Positions 1 to 8,175 of a stretch of 64,000 bases of DNA are shown here, piece by piece. Below the pieces are notes generated by a model, which worked only from the letters and a program-made list of their open reading frames with translations, searched no databases and had not been told where the DNA came from. How positions within the stretch are numbered: position 1 is the first letter of the stretch; each line of letters begins with the position of its first letter. This DNA is from WTFY01 sp965203725 (GTDB lineage Bacteria; Pseudomonadota; Gammaproteobacteria; UBA4575). Where the stretch lies: positions 288,868-352,867 of the forward strand of contig CBDBDH010000003.1 in assembly GCA_965203725.1 (NCBI GenBank), read 5' to 3'. A program made the position numbers and the translations under genes.

Positions 1-222
1 GGCCTAGTGGTGGTCGGCATCCTGCTTGCCCAGCACGCAGACCGGGGGCTGCTCAAGGCAGCCGCCGCAGTCATGCTCGCCGGAATGGTCCTCTTTTGCG
101 GCAGTCTCTATGTTCTGAGTCTGACAGAGCTTGCCTGGTCAGGCAGGATCACTCCGTTTGGCGGGGTCGCGTTCATCGCCTCATGGGGCCTGGTGATGAT
201 GGCCTACTTCAGAAAAAACTGA
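1..222 (+). CDS. DUF423 family membrane protein, C-terminal part
   Basis: The reading frame is open to the left edge, so the start lies outside the window. The 73 visible residues contain two hydrophobic segments and the DUF423 (YgdD-like) signatures FCGSLYVLSLTE and ITPFGGVAFIASWGL, and end in a basic FRKN tail. Members are small inner-membrane proteins of about 120 residues with four helices and no settled function. The gene converges on the MOSC gene 25 bp downstream. The family call is by recognition of the conserved C-terminal half only. Confidence 0.75.
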   Translation, partial: GLVVVGILLAQHADRGLLKAAAAVMLAGMVLFCGSLYVLSLTELAWSGRITPFGGVAFIASWGLVMMAYFRKN

Positions 223-247
223 TTACGAGCGGTGCTGCGGGATAGCG

Positions 248-751
248 CTAGGCCGATTCGGTGTCTGCGGCCTGCCTCTGCAGCACCCGGATCTCATCGC
301 CAAGTGCAATCGTACCCCCTGCGAGTACCGATGCCGTGACGCCTCCGTGGTTCCACATGGCATTGAATCCACCGTACCCCAGGGCCTTTTCCATCTTGGC
401 GCAGGGCACGCAATCTCCGGTCACCCGCAGCACCGCATCGTTGATCCCGATCTCAAGGTCCTTGCAGAGTCCAAGGTTGATGCCCGACACCACGATGTTG
501 CGCCTGAACACGTCGGGGGCAATGGCCTCCTTGCCCAGCAAGGCGGCGATTACCGGGAGGTATTCGGCCTGGATCAGGGTCACCTGCCTGCGGCTTCCCG
601 CACGCTGGCCCGCCTTGTCCCCCTCAAGCCCGTGACCTTGCAGCAGCGTGGCAGCCTCCACGACGTCCATGGCCTTGCCTGCCGCCTTTCTGAGTCCGAT
701 CCACTCGATCCTGCCGCTTTGCGGGAAATGGTCCTTGAGTTCGGTAATCAT
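248..751 (-). CDS. MOSC domain-containing protein
   Basis: A 167-residue single-domain MOSC protein. MOSC domains (the C-terminal domain of Moco sulfurases) are predicted to handle sulfur or bind the molybdenum cofactor. Visible signatures are GLEGDKAG, the RRQVTLIQ strand, FRRNIVVSGINL and the conserved cysteine segment GDCVPCAKME, whose Cys is the expected sulfur carrier or ligand. There is no beta-barrel N-terminal domain or ferredoxin domain, so it belongs to the short stand-alone class. It lies 23 bp downstream of serS on the same strand and may be cotranscribed. The substrate is unknown. Molybdopterin genes occur near 39-41 kb but are not linked. Confidence 0.8.
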   Translation of the reverse strand: MITELKDHFPQSGRIEWIGLRKAAGKAMDVVEAATLLQGHGLEGDKAGQRAGSRRQVTLIQAEYLPVIAALLGKEAIAPDVFRRNIVVSGINLGLCKDLEIGINDAVLRVTGDCVPCAKMEKALGYGGFNAMWNHGGVTASVLAGGTIALGDEIRVLQRQAADTESA

Positions 752-774
752 GGGTAGTCAGGCCCTCGGTATAT

Positions 775-2055
775 TTACGGGGAGGTAATGACCTCAAGTC
801 CACCCATGTAGGGCTGCAGGACTTCAGGGACACGGACCCGGGCCTCGCTGTCCTGGCAGTTTTCCAGGATCGCCACCAGCGTCCGGCCCGCGGCCAGGCC
901 GGAACCGTTCAGCGTGTGCAGCAGTTCGGTTTTGCCGGTTGCGGGGTTCTTCCAGCGGGCCTTGAGCCTTCTCGCCTGGAAGTCCGTGAAATTGCTGCAG
1001 GAGGAAATTTCGCGGTAGCGGTTTTCACCGGGCAGCCAGACCTCGATATCGTAGGTCTTAGCCGCGGCAAACCCCAAGTCACCCGTGCACAGGGTCACCA
1101 CCCGGTAGGGCAGTTCAAGTTTCTGCAGTATGATTTCAGCATGCTGCGTGAGTTCCTCGAGCGCACGCCAGGAGGCTTCGGGCTTGACGAGTTGCACGAG
1201 CTCGACCTTTTCGAACTGGTGCTGGCGGATCATGCCGCGCGTGTCCTTGCCGTACGAGCCGGCTTCCGAGCGAAAACAGGGCGTGTGGCAAACGTATTTC
1301 ACAGGCAGCTCTTCCTCTTTCGCGATGGTATCGCGCCACAGGTTGGTCACCGGCACTTCCGCAGTCGGAACCAGGTAATACGGACTGTCCGTGGCCAGCT
1401 TGAACAGGTCCGCTTCGAACTTGGGCAACTGGCCGGTGCCGGTCAGGCTCTCGTCATTGACGATGTACGGCACGTAGACTTCCCGGTAGCCGTGTTCTGA
1501 AACATGCACGTCCAGCATGAGCTGGATCAGTGCGCGATGCAGCCTGGCCACCTGGCCGTGCATGGTGACGAACCGGCTGCCGGCGATGCTGGCGGATTTT
1601 TCGAAATCAAGCCCCCCTGTGCGCTTTCCGATTTCCACGTGACCCAGTGCCGGGGAATCAAATTCCGGGGGCTCGCCCCAGGTACGCACGACGGCGTTGT
1701 CCGCTTCCGTGTTTCCGTCCGGGACGCTCTCGTGGGGAAGGTTGGGCAGGCTCAGCATCCATGCGTGAATTTCCGATTGCAACTGCTCGAGCTCGCCCTC
1801 GCCCGCTTTGAGCTTCGCATTGATCGCTCCCATCTCCTCCAGGATGCCCGAGACATCCTGTCCCGAGGACTTGCCCTGTGCGATCCGCTTGGAATTCGTG
1901 TTGCGCTGGTTTTGCAATCGTTCGGCATCCGTTTGCAGCTGCTTGCGCTTTTTCTCCCGGGCGGTGAACCAGTCCCGGTCGATCATCAGTGCGCGGCGTG
2001 CGAGCTTCCGGGCCACTTCATCCAGCCCGGTTCGCAGCATCTTGGGATTCAGCAT
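775..2055 (-). CDS. serS: Seryl-tRNA synthetase
   Basis: Class II aminoacyl-tRNA synthetase that charges tRNA-Ser (and tRNA-Sec) in the cytoplasm. 426 residues from the ATG at 2055, the usual length. The N-terminal 100 or so residues form the charged antiparallel coiled-coil arm that contacts the long variable arm of tRNA-Ser. Motif 2 is visible as FRSEAGSYGKDTRGMIRQHQ and motif 3 as LNGSGLAAGRTLVAILEN. The open frame runs 33 codons further upstream, but that extension is unrelated to the family and overlaps crcB; MLNPKMLR is the standard serS beginning. crcB lies 16 bp upstream on the same strand, a common arrangement in gammaproteobacteria. Confidence 0.97.
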   Translation of the reverse strand: MLNPKMLRTGLDEVARKLARRALMIDRDWFTAREKKRKQLQTDAERLQNQRNTNSKRIAQGKSSGQDVSGILEEMGAINAKLKAGEGELEQLQSEIHAWMLSLPNLPHESVPDGNTEADNAVVRTWGEPPEFDSPALGHVEIGKRTGGLDFEKSASIAGSRFVTMHGQVARLHRALIQLMLDVHVSEHGYREVYVPYIVNDESLTGTGQLPKFEADLFKLATDSPYYLVPTAEVPVTNLWRDTIAKEEELPVKYVCHTPCFRSEAGSYGKDTRGMIRQHQFEKVELVQLVKPEASWRALEELTQHAEIILQKLELPYRVVTLCTGDLGFAAAKTYDIEVWLPGENRYREISSCSNFTDFQARRLKARWKNPATGKTELLHTLNGSGLAAGRTLVAILENCQDSEARVRVPEVLQPYMGGLEVITSP

Positions 2056-2071
2056 GAGCGAGGCTCCACGA

Positions 2072-2443
2072 TCAAAAGGCGCGCGCCAGGACCACGCCGA
2101 GGTAGCAGGCTCCCAGGCACAGGACGATACTGAGCGTGACGTTGGCCGCCGCACCCATCACGCTGCCCTGCTGGAGCAGATGCAGGGTTTCCAGTGAAAA
2201 GGCGGAAAAGGTGGTGAACCCACCCAGCAGTCCCACCAGCAGCGCCAGGCGGATTTCATCCGTGACCATCCAGCGCTCCAGCAGCACGATCGACAGCACG
2301 CCGATCAGCAGGGATCCGGTGATGTTGACGAGCAGCGTCCCCAGGGGAAACTTGCCGCCCCACCAGTGTGCGCACTGCACCTGGATCAGGTATCTCAGCA
2401 CCGAGCCCAGCGCTCCCCCTGCGGCAATGCTTGCTAGCGTCAA
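2072..2443 (-). CDS. crcB: Fluoride exporter CrcB/Fluc
   Basis: Small four-helix inner-membrane protein that works as a dual-topology dimeric channel exporting toxic fluoride. 123 residues with family signatures GGALGSVLRYLIQ, the central FPLGTLLVNITGS segment with its conserved Asn, and GLLGGFTTFSAFSLE, whose Phe box lines the fluoride pore. Translation appears to start at TTG (2443), preceded by a good AAGGAG ribosome-binding site 7 bases away. I looked upstream for a fluoride riboswitch and did not find one I could defend. The gene immediately precedes serS. Confidence 0.95.
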   Translation of the reverse strand: MTLASIAAGGALGSVLRYLIQVQCAHWWGGKFPLGTLLVNITGSLLIGVLSIVLLERWMVTDEIRLALLVGLLGGFTTFSAFSLETLHLLQQGSVMGAAANVTLSIVLCLGACYLGVVLARAF

Positions 2444-2616
2444 ATCAGGTCTCCTTTTCCGTGTGCGGGCCGTCGATTACAAGCGGCTTTGATCAATGGT
2501 ATATTGGCTTGCCGCCAGCCATGGTACCGCAAGTTGGCGCATCGATGATGAAACTCCTGGCGATGGCGCCCTGGCACGAGACAGGGAGGGCCAGTGATCG
2601 GTAAACGTGAAGTTCC

Positions 2617-4089
2617 GTGGGTATGGAAATGCGAGCCAGTCTATCAGAATTGACAAAGCGATTTCATCAGGTCCTGCCCGAGGATGCGGTGCTGGTCAAG
2701 CACGAGCAGCTGGCCCCGTATGAGTGCGATGGCCTGACGGCGTACCGCCAGCTCCCCCGCATCGCCCTGCTGCCGGCAACCCGTGAGCAGGTCTGCGCCG
2801 CAGTGGCAGTCTGCGCAGAGCTGGAGCTTCCCATCGTGGCCCGGGGTGCCGGCACCAGCCTGTCCGGAGGCGCACTGCCTCACCCGGACGGGGTCCTGCT
2901 CAACTTCGCAAGGCTGAACCGGGTACTGGAAATTGACCCGCAGAACCGCACTGCAACCGTGGAACCCGGTGTGCGTAATCTCGCCATCTCGGAAGCTGCA
3001 CGGCCGCACGGCCTGTATTACGCACCGGATCCTTCCTCGCAGATCGCCTGTACCATCGGCGGCAACATTGCAGAGAATTCAGGGGGAGTCCATTGCCTGA
3101 AGTACGGACTGACCGTGCACAACATCCTGGCCCTGGAGGTCCTGACGGTCGATGGCGAAATCCTCGAACTGGGAGGCAAGCACCTGGAGTCCTGCGGGTT
3201 TGACCTGCTGGCGCTGATGAACGGTTCGGAGGGCATGCTGGGGGTGGTGCTGCAGGCGACGGTGAAGCTGCTGCCAGCACCGCATGACCGCAAAGTGCTG
3301 CTGGCCGCCTTCTCACGCGTACGCGATGCCGGAAATGCCGTGGCTGCCGTCATCTCCCATGGAATCATCCCGGCCGGTCTTGAGATGATGGATCGCTTCA
3401 CCATCCAGGCCACGGAGCAGTACTGCAGTCCCGGCTACCCGAAAGAAGCCGCGGCCATCCTGATCTGCGAACTGGACGGTTACGAGGAGGAGCTGGCGGA
3501 CCAGATGGAACGTGCCAGACAGCTGCTCGAACAGAACCAGGCGACGGAAGTGCGCCTGGCAAACGACGAACAGGAGGCGGAGCTGCTGTGGCAGGGCCGC
3601 AAGGCGGCCTTCCCAGCACTCGGCAACCTGTCTCCCGACTACTACTGCATGGACGGCACCATTCCGCGCAAGCACCTGGCGGAAGTCCTGGAGGGAATCG
3701 ATGCGCTGTCCGCAAAATTCGGACTTCGCGTGGCCAATGTATTCCATGCGGGGGACGGCAACCTGCATCCGCTCATTCTCTACGATGCCAACGAGGAGGG
3801 TCAGCTGGAGAAAGCAGAAAAGTTCGGCAGCGAGATCCTGCAGCTTTGCGTCAGGATGGGAGGTACCATTACCGGAGAACATGGCGTGGGCGTCGAGAAG
3901 CTGGACGAGATGTGCGTGCAGTTCAACCCGGAGGAACTGAAGACCTTCTATGCTATCAAGTCCGCCTTCGACGAGCGCGGGCTGCTCAACCCCGGCAAGG
4001 CCATCCCGACCCTGCACCGCTGTGCCGAGTTCGGCGCCATGCATGTGCACGAGGGGAAACTGCCCCATGCCCACCTGCCCCGTTTTTGA
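2617..4089 (+). CDS. glcD: Glycolate oxidase subunit GlcD (FAD-linked)
   Basis: FAD subunit of the membrane-associated glycolate oxidase, which converts glycolate to glyoxylate and passes electrons to the respiratory chain through GlcEF. 490 residues. The FAD-binding type 4 (PCMH) domain fills roughly residues 40-220, with GAGTSLSGGALPHPDG, APDPSSQIACTIGGN and GSEGMLGVV; the C-terminal FAD-oxidase domain has NVFHAGDGNLHPL and GTITGEHGVG. The C-terminus PTLHRCAEFGAMHVHEGKLP closely matches what I recall of E. coli GlcD. GTG 2617, ATG 2623 and ATG 2629 are all possible starts; no strong ribosome-binding site separates them. A weak promoter (ATTACA 2476, 18-bp spacer, TATATT 2500) could drive glcDEF. 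Confidence 0.96.
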   Translation: MGMEMRASLSELTKRFHQVLPEDAVLVKHEQLAPYECDGLTAYRQLPRIALLPATREQVCAAVAVCAELELPIVARGAGTSLSGGALPHPDGVLLNFARLNRVLEIDPQNRTATVEPGVRNLAISEAARPHGLYYAPDPSSQIACTIGGNIAENSGGVHCLKYGLTVHNILALEVLTVDGEILELGGKHLESCGFDLLALMNGSEGMLGVVLQATVKLLPAPHDRKVLLAAFSRVRDAGNAVAAVISHGIIPAGLEMMDRFTIQATEQYCSPGYPKEAAAILICELDGYEEELADQMERARQLLEQNQATEVRLANDEQEAELLWQGRKAAFPALGNLSPDYYCMDGTIPRKHLAEVLEGIDALSAKFGLRVANVFHAGDGNLHPLILYDANEEGQLEKAEKFGSEILQLCVRMGGTITGEHGVGVEKLDEMCVQFNPEELKTFYAIKSAFDERGLLNPGKAIPTLHRCAEFGAMHVHEGKLPHAHLPRF

Positions 4090-4103
4090 CGGCCGGCCCG
4101 GAT

Positions 4104-5159
4104 GTGACGGATAACAGGGAAATCATCGCAGCCCGAATCCGGGACGCGGCAGAGCACAAGACTGCCCTGCAGCTTCTGGGCGGAAACACCAAGGCCTGGT
4201 ACGGACGGGACATCCAGGCCACACCCCTTTGCCTGGCCGGGCACTCGGGAGTCGTCGAATACGAACCTTCCGAGCTTTATATCACCGCGCGCTGCGGCAC
4301 CCCCTTGAGCACGATCGAGCAAGTCATCGCAGAGGAAAACCAGATGCTCCCGTTTGAGCCGCCCCACTTCGGGGCGACAGCCACCCTGGGCGGCGCCATT
4401 GCCGCGGGCCTGGCCGGGCCCCGGCGCATCAGCGGCGGCGCCGTGCGTGACTGCATGCTGGGTGCGGAAATCATCAATGGCAAGGGGGAATACCTGTGCT
4501 TCGGCGGCAAGGTCATGAAGAACGTCGCCGGCTACGACGCATCGCGCCTGATGTGCGGGGCACTGGGGACCCTGGGGGCCTTGATGTCGGTCACCCTGCG
4601 CCTGTTGCCGCGCCCGCAGTGCGAGCAAACCATGGTCATGGCCGAAACGCCCGCCGATGCGATCCGTAAAATGAACGCCTGGGCGCGCACCCCGATGCCG
4701 ATCACGGCTACCTTTCACGACGGCGAGAACCTCCATGTCCGCCTGACCGGCTCCTCATCGGCGATTGAAAAATGCCGGGACGAAATCGGCGGGGATCGCA
4801 TCGAATCAAGCGCACCCCTCTGGGACCGTGTCCGCGAGCAAACCCATGAAGTGTTTGCACCCGGTGCGCCCTTGTGGAGGGTCCGGGTGCCGCCCTCAAC
4901 CGCCCCGCTCGACCTCCCGGAACCCTGTGCAATGGAATGGAACGGTGCCCTTCGCTGGTATTCCACACAAGCAGAAGCTGCCACGGTCCGCACGGTCGCC
5001 CGCGAGGCGGGCGGGCAGGCCTGCCGGTTCCGGGGACCGGCCATCGAGCAGGTGTTCCATCCCCTGCCACCCGCACTGCTCAAGATTCATGAGAGGCTCA
5101 AGCACGCCTTTGATCCGGCGGGAATTCTCAATCCCGGCAAGATGTACCCGCAATTCTGA
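4104..5159 (+). CDS. glcE: Glycolate oxidase subunit GlcE
   Basis: Second FAD-binding subunit of glycolate oxidase. From the GTG at 4104 it has 351 residues, essentially the length of E. coli GlcE. It has a PCMH-type FAD domain: LLGGNTKAWYGR near the N-terminus, PFEPPHFGATATLGGAIAAG, GGKVMKNVAGYDASRL and GALGTLGALMSVTLRLLP. The C-terminus HAFDPAGILNPGKMYPQF is the family ending. The same frame is open far upstream inside glcD, but residues before the GTG are out-of-frame glcD sequence. It sits 14 bp after glcD and 5 bp before glcF, so the three are one operon. Confidence 0.94.
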   Translation: MTDNREIIAARIRDAAEHKTALQLLGGNTKAWYGRDIQATPLCLAGHSGVVEYEPSELYITARCGTPLSTIEQVIAEENQMLPFEPPHFGATATLGGAIAAGLAGPRRISGGAVRDCMLGAEIINGKGEYLCFGGKVMKNVAGYDASRLMCGALGTLGALMSVTLRLLPRPQCEQTMVMAETPADAIRKMNAWARTPMPITATFHDGENLHVRLTGSSSAIEKCRDEIGGDRIESSAPLWDRVREQTHEVFAPGAPLWRVRVPPSTAPLDLPEPCAMEWNGALRWYSTQAEAATVRTVAREAGGQACRFRGPAIEQVFHPLPPALLKIHERLKHAFDPAGILNPGKMYPQF

Positions 5160-5164
5160 ATCCC

Positions 5165-6361
5165 ATGCAGACTTCGCTGCCAAAAGAATTCCTGCAGACG
5201 ACAGAGGGCCTCAAGGCGAATGAGATCCTGCGCAGCTGCGTGCATTGCGGGCTTTGCAATGCGACCTGCCCGACCTACCAGCTGACCGGCAATGAACTCG
5301 ACGGCCCCCGGGGCCGGATTTACCTGATCAAGAACCACCTGGAAGACCAGAGTGACGCCAGCGTAGGCCTCAGGCATCTGGACCGGTGCCTGACGTGCCT
5401 GTCCTGCGAAACCACATGTCCCTCCAATGTCCGGTTTGGCCATCTGCTAGACATCGGGCGAAAACGCATGGACCAGGCCATCCAGCGCCCGCTGGCAAGC
5501 CGAATCAAGCGGCACCTGATTGCCCGCGTGTTTGCCAAGCCGTACCTTGTCCGGGCCCTGCTGGCCCTGGCACGACTCTCCAAGCCCTTCCTGCCCCGGA
5601 GTCTGGCGACAAAGATACCTATCCGAGCCCCCGCATCCAGAGTATTGGCAGCCAAGGCCGGATCATCCAGATTGCTCACGATTCGCGGTTGCGTGCAGTC
5701 GGTCGTCGCCCCGCAGATCAACCAGGCGGCCGCCAAGGTCCTGGAGCGCTCGGGCATCGGCCTTGAGGAAGCGAAAGGTAACTGCTGCGGGGCCTTGTCC
5801 TATCATCTGGCAGACACTGCACAGGCCGAGAAAACCATTCGCCAAAACATCGACAACTGGTATCCAGAGCTTGCAGGTGAATACCAGTATTTAGTAGTTG
5901 CATCAAGTGGATGCAGCAGCTTCATCAAGCAATATGGAGAAATCATGCAGGCAGATCCCCGCTATGCAAAGCGCGCCGCCTTCATCAGCGAACATTGCCG
6001 GGACCTCTCCGAACTCGATTTTGCGCAGGCTGCGAAGCCTGCGAAGGGAGCTTGCTCGGTGGCCTTTCATAGTCCCTGCACACTTCAGCATGCCCAGGGC
6101 GTGCTTGGCAACATCGAGGGCTGGCTAGAGGGTGCCGGCTACCGACTGATCCCTACAGCGGATCCGCATTTATGCTGTGGTTCTGCGGGCAGCTATTCCC
6201 TGCTGGAACCAGAACTTTCCACCCGGCTGCTGGAAAACAAGCTGGACAGCCTGGAGAAAAGCGAGCCGGATATCATCTGCACGGCCAACATAGGGTGCCT
6301 GATGCATTTGCAGTCTGGAACCCGGCGGCCGGTCAAGCACTGGATCGAACTGCTTACTTAG
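5165..6361 (+). CDS. glcF: Glycolate oxidase iron-sulfur subunit GlcF
   Basis: Iron-sulfur subunit that relays electrons from GlcDE towards the quinone pool. 398 residues. Two 4Fe-4S ferredoxin motifs are visible near the N-terminus: CVHCGLCNATCPTYQ and CLTCLSCETTCPSNVRFG. Two CCG (heterodisulfide-reductase-type) domains follow, with GNCCGALSYHL, SSGCSSFIKQYG, HSPCTLQHAQG and DPHLCCGSAGSYSL. Start ATG 5165. No glcC regulator, glcB malate synthase or glycolate permease lies nearby, so the regulation and onward route of glyoxylate are not visible here. Confidence 0.96.
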   Translation: MQTSLPKEFLQTTEGLKANEILRSCVHCGLCNATCPTYQLTGNELDGPRGRIYLIKNHLEDQSDASVGLRHLDRCLTCLSCETTCPSNVRFGHLLDIGRKRMDQAIQRPLASRIKRHLIARVFAKPYLVRALLALARLSKPFLPRSLATKIPIRAPASRVLAAKAGSSRLLTIRGCVQSVVAPQINQAAAKVLERSGIGLEEAKGNCCGALSYHLADTAQAEKTIRQNIDNWYPELAGEYQYLVVASSGCSSFIKQYGEIMQADPRYAKRAAFISEHCRDLSELDFAQAAKPAKGACSVAFHSPCTLQHAQGVLGNIEGWLEGAGYRLIPTADPHLCCGSAGSYSLLEPELSTRLLENKLDSLEKSEPDIICTANIGCLMHLQSGTRRPVKHWIELLT

Positions 6362-6389
6362 CCGGTACGGAATCACCGGCATGTAGGAT

Positions 6390-6413
6390 GGGTGTGGCTG
6401 GCAGCCACCACCC
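6390..6413. terminator. Hairpin between convergent glcF and the 94-residue gene
   Basis: An imperfect inverted repeat, GGGTG-TGGCT-GGC-AGCCA-C-CACCC, forms a GC-rich stem of about 10 pairs with one bulge and a 3-base loop. It sits between two genes that face each other, where a bidirectional terminator is expected. There is no T-tract on either side, so intrinsic termination is doubtful. Confidence 0.35.
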
Positions 6414-6425
6414 GCTGGATGAGGA

Positions 6426-6710
6426 TCAGGGGTCCTCGGGCTTCCAGACCCCGAATGCCTCGCCCTTGGGACGCATCTGGGCTTGTCTTTGCCGGGTGAC
6501 ATCTTCGTAGACGTACTTCGCAAAGGCGACGATCTCATTCATGATCTCATTTTTCTCACCGACCGGCAGGTCATGGTTCCCGACCATGAAACCCGTGATC
6601 GCCGCCAGGTACTGACCGGCCAGGATCGGGTTTTCGGCGCGCTCATCTTCTTCCGTGAGCGTTCTCTGGATCTTCTCGATGAGTTCCCTTGACAGTTTCA
6701 GCTGGTCCAT
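6426..6710 (-). CDS. Conserved hypothetical protein, 94 residues
   Basis: I do not recognise a named family. The 94-residue protein is soluble and looks mostly helical: a charged amphipathic N-terminus (RELIEKIQRTLTEEDERAE), a middle segment with GQYLAAITGFMVGNHDLP, and a helix NEIMNEIVAFAKYVYEDV, ending in GEAFGVWKPEDP. It has no signal peptide, membrane segment or cysteine. It is encoded just downstream of rarA (21 bp) on the same strand and may be read from the rarA transcript. Coding is supported by sensible composition and the tight spacing; no function is proposed. Confidence 0.7.
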   Translation of the reverse strand: MDQLKLSRELIEKIQRTLTEEDERAENPILAGQYLAAITGFMVGNHDLPVGEKNEIMNEIVAFAKYVYEDVTRQRQAQMRPKGEAFGVWKPEDP

Positions 6711-6731
6711 GGTGGATGGCTCCGTCGATGT

Positions 6732-8078
6732 TCAGTTGCGGTTTTCGGTTTTACTGCGGAGTTTGTCCAAATGCTCCCGGATCTTGAGTTCGAGTCCCCT
6801 GGCCTCGGGTTCATAGTACCGTGTTCCCCGCAGTATTTCAGGAAAGTAGCACTCTCCCGGGACATAAGCATCCGGTTCGTCATGCGCGTAGCGGTACCCT
6901 TGCCCGTGGCCAAGATCCTTCATTAGTTTTGTGGGCGCGTTCCTCAGATGCATCGGCACTTCCTGGCTGCCGTGGGTTTTGGCATCCTTCATCGCCAGCC
7001 CGTACGCCCGGTACACGGCATTGCTTTTGGGCATGCATGCCAGGTACACGATCGCCTGTGCAATCGCCAGTTCGCCCTCAGGCGAGCCCAGCCGCTCATA
7101 GGTCTGCCAGGCGCTCATGGCAATCTGCAGACCCCGGGGATCGGCGTTGCCGATATCCTCGACCGCCATGCGCAGAACACGGCGCGCGATATAGTGGGGG
7201 TCGCACCCCCCGTCAACCATCCTGCAAAACCAGTACAGGGATGCGTCGGGGTCCGAACCGCGCACGGACTTGTGCAGGGCGGAGATCTGGTCGTAAAAGT
7301 ACTCACCTTGCTTGTCGAAGCGCCTCGTACCCTGTGCCGTGACCTCCTTGACGATTTCACAGCTGATCACTTTCTCCATCTCGTTCTCGTCGATCCAGTC
7401 GGAGGCGATCTCCAGGAAATTCAGTGCGCGCCGCGCATCCCCGTCGGCGGCCACAGCCAGCAGTTCCCTGGCCTGCGGATCGATCCGGATCTGCCTGGAG
7501 CCCAGGCCGCGTTCCTCATCGAGCAGTGCAGCGTCGATGCACCGGCCCACCTCGGTTTCCGTCAGCCGCTTGAGCACGTAGGTGCGCGCCCTGGACAACA
7601 GCGCATTGTTGAGTTCAAAGGAAGGGTTTTCCGTCGTGGCACCGATAAAATAGAACGTGCCATCTTCGATATACGGCAGGAATGCGTCCTGCTGGACCTT
7701 GTTGAACCGATGCACTTCGTCGATGAAAAGCACGGTACTGGAAGCCTTCTCCTGGCCGTGCAGCCTGGCCTGCTCAATGACCCGGCGGATCTCCTTGACT
7801 CCGGCCAGTACGGCCGACAGGGAAAGAAACTGCGCGTGCGAGCTGCTGGAAATGATACGCGCCAGCGTGGTCTTGCCCGTGCCGGGCGGCCCCCAGAAAA
7901 CCATGGAGTGCAGCCTGCCCTGTTCAATCGCCAGATGCAGGGGCTTGCCGGGAGACAGCAAGTGCGCCTGGCCGACGAATTCGGCCAGGGTGGCAGGGCG
8001 CATGCGGTCCGCAAGCGGACGATAGCCGTCGCTGCGGTCAAACAGGTCAGTCGCCGGGCGGGTGGATGTGTCTGAAAT
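6732..8078 (-). CDS. rarA: Replication-associated recombination protein A (RarA/MgsA)
   Basis: Clamp-loader-like AAA+ ATPase that acts at stalled replication forks and single-strand gaps. Walker A GPPGTGKTTLAR, Walker B VLFIDEVHRFNKVQQDA, sensor 1 IGATTENPSFELN and the C-terminal MgsA tetramerisation region (CDPHYIARRVLRMAVEDIGNA split across it) are all present. About 448 residues, normal length. The start is unusual: the family begins about 20 residues before YRPLADRMRP, and the only candidate with a ribosome-binding site (GAGGAGG, 5 bases away) is ATT at 8078. The next in-frame ATG upstream (8201) would add 41 atypical residues and overlap lolA. The order ftsK-lolA-rarA is conserved in gammaproteobacteria. 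Confidence 0.93.
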   Translation of the reverse strand: MSDTSTRPATDLFDRSDGYRPLADRMRPATLAEFVGQAHLLSPGKPLHLAIEQGRLHSMVFWGPPGTGKTTLARIISSSSHAQFLSLSAVLAGVKEIRRVIEQARLHGQEKASSTVLFIDEVHRFNKVQQDAFLPYIEDGTFYFIGATTENPSFELNNALLSRARTYVLKRLTETEVGRCIDAALLDEERGLGSRQIRIDPQARELLAVAADGDARRALNFLEIASDWIDENEMEKVISCEIVKEVTAQGTRRFDKQGEYFYDQISALHKSVRGSDPDASLYWFCRMVDGGCDPHYIARRVLRMAVEDIGNADPRGLQIAMSAWQTYERLGSPEGELAIAQAIVYLACMPKSNAVYRAYGLAMKDAKTHGSQEVPMHLRNAPTKLMKDLGHGQGYRYAHDEPDAYVPGECYFPEILRGTRYYEPEARGLELKIREHLDKLRSKTENRN

Positions 8079-8175
8079 AACGACCTCCTCGATTATACCG
8101 CTGCACTTCCCGGTCTTGTCTGAAGCCGGCCAGCAGATTCCGGATGAGGACAGCCGGGGTGCAGGCTCGCCCCGG

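Noticed and set aside
2444..2616. Fluoride riboswitch upstream of crcB
   Set aside because: A GGCGATGGCGCC string is on the strand opposite crcB, and the downstream pseudoknot and conserved A-rich elements of the fluoride motif are missing on either strand.
8093..8098. Perfect TATAAT just upstream of rarA as its promoter
   Set aside because: Transcription would start inside the ribosome-binding site, so the box is probably fortuitous; rarA is more likely read through from lolA.
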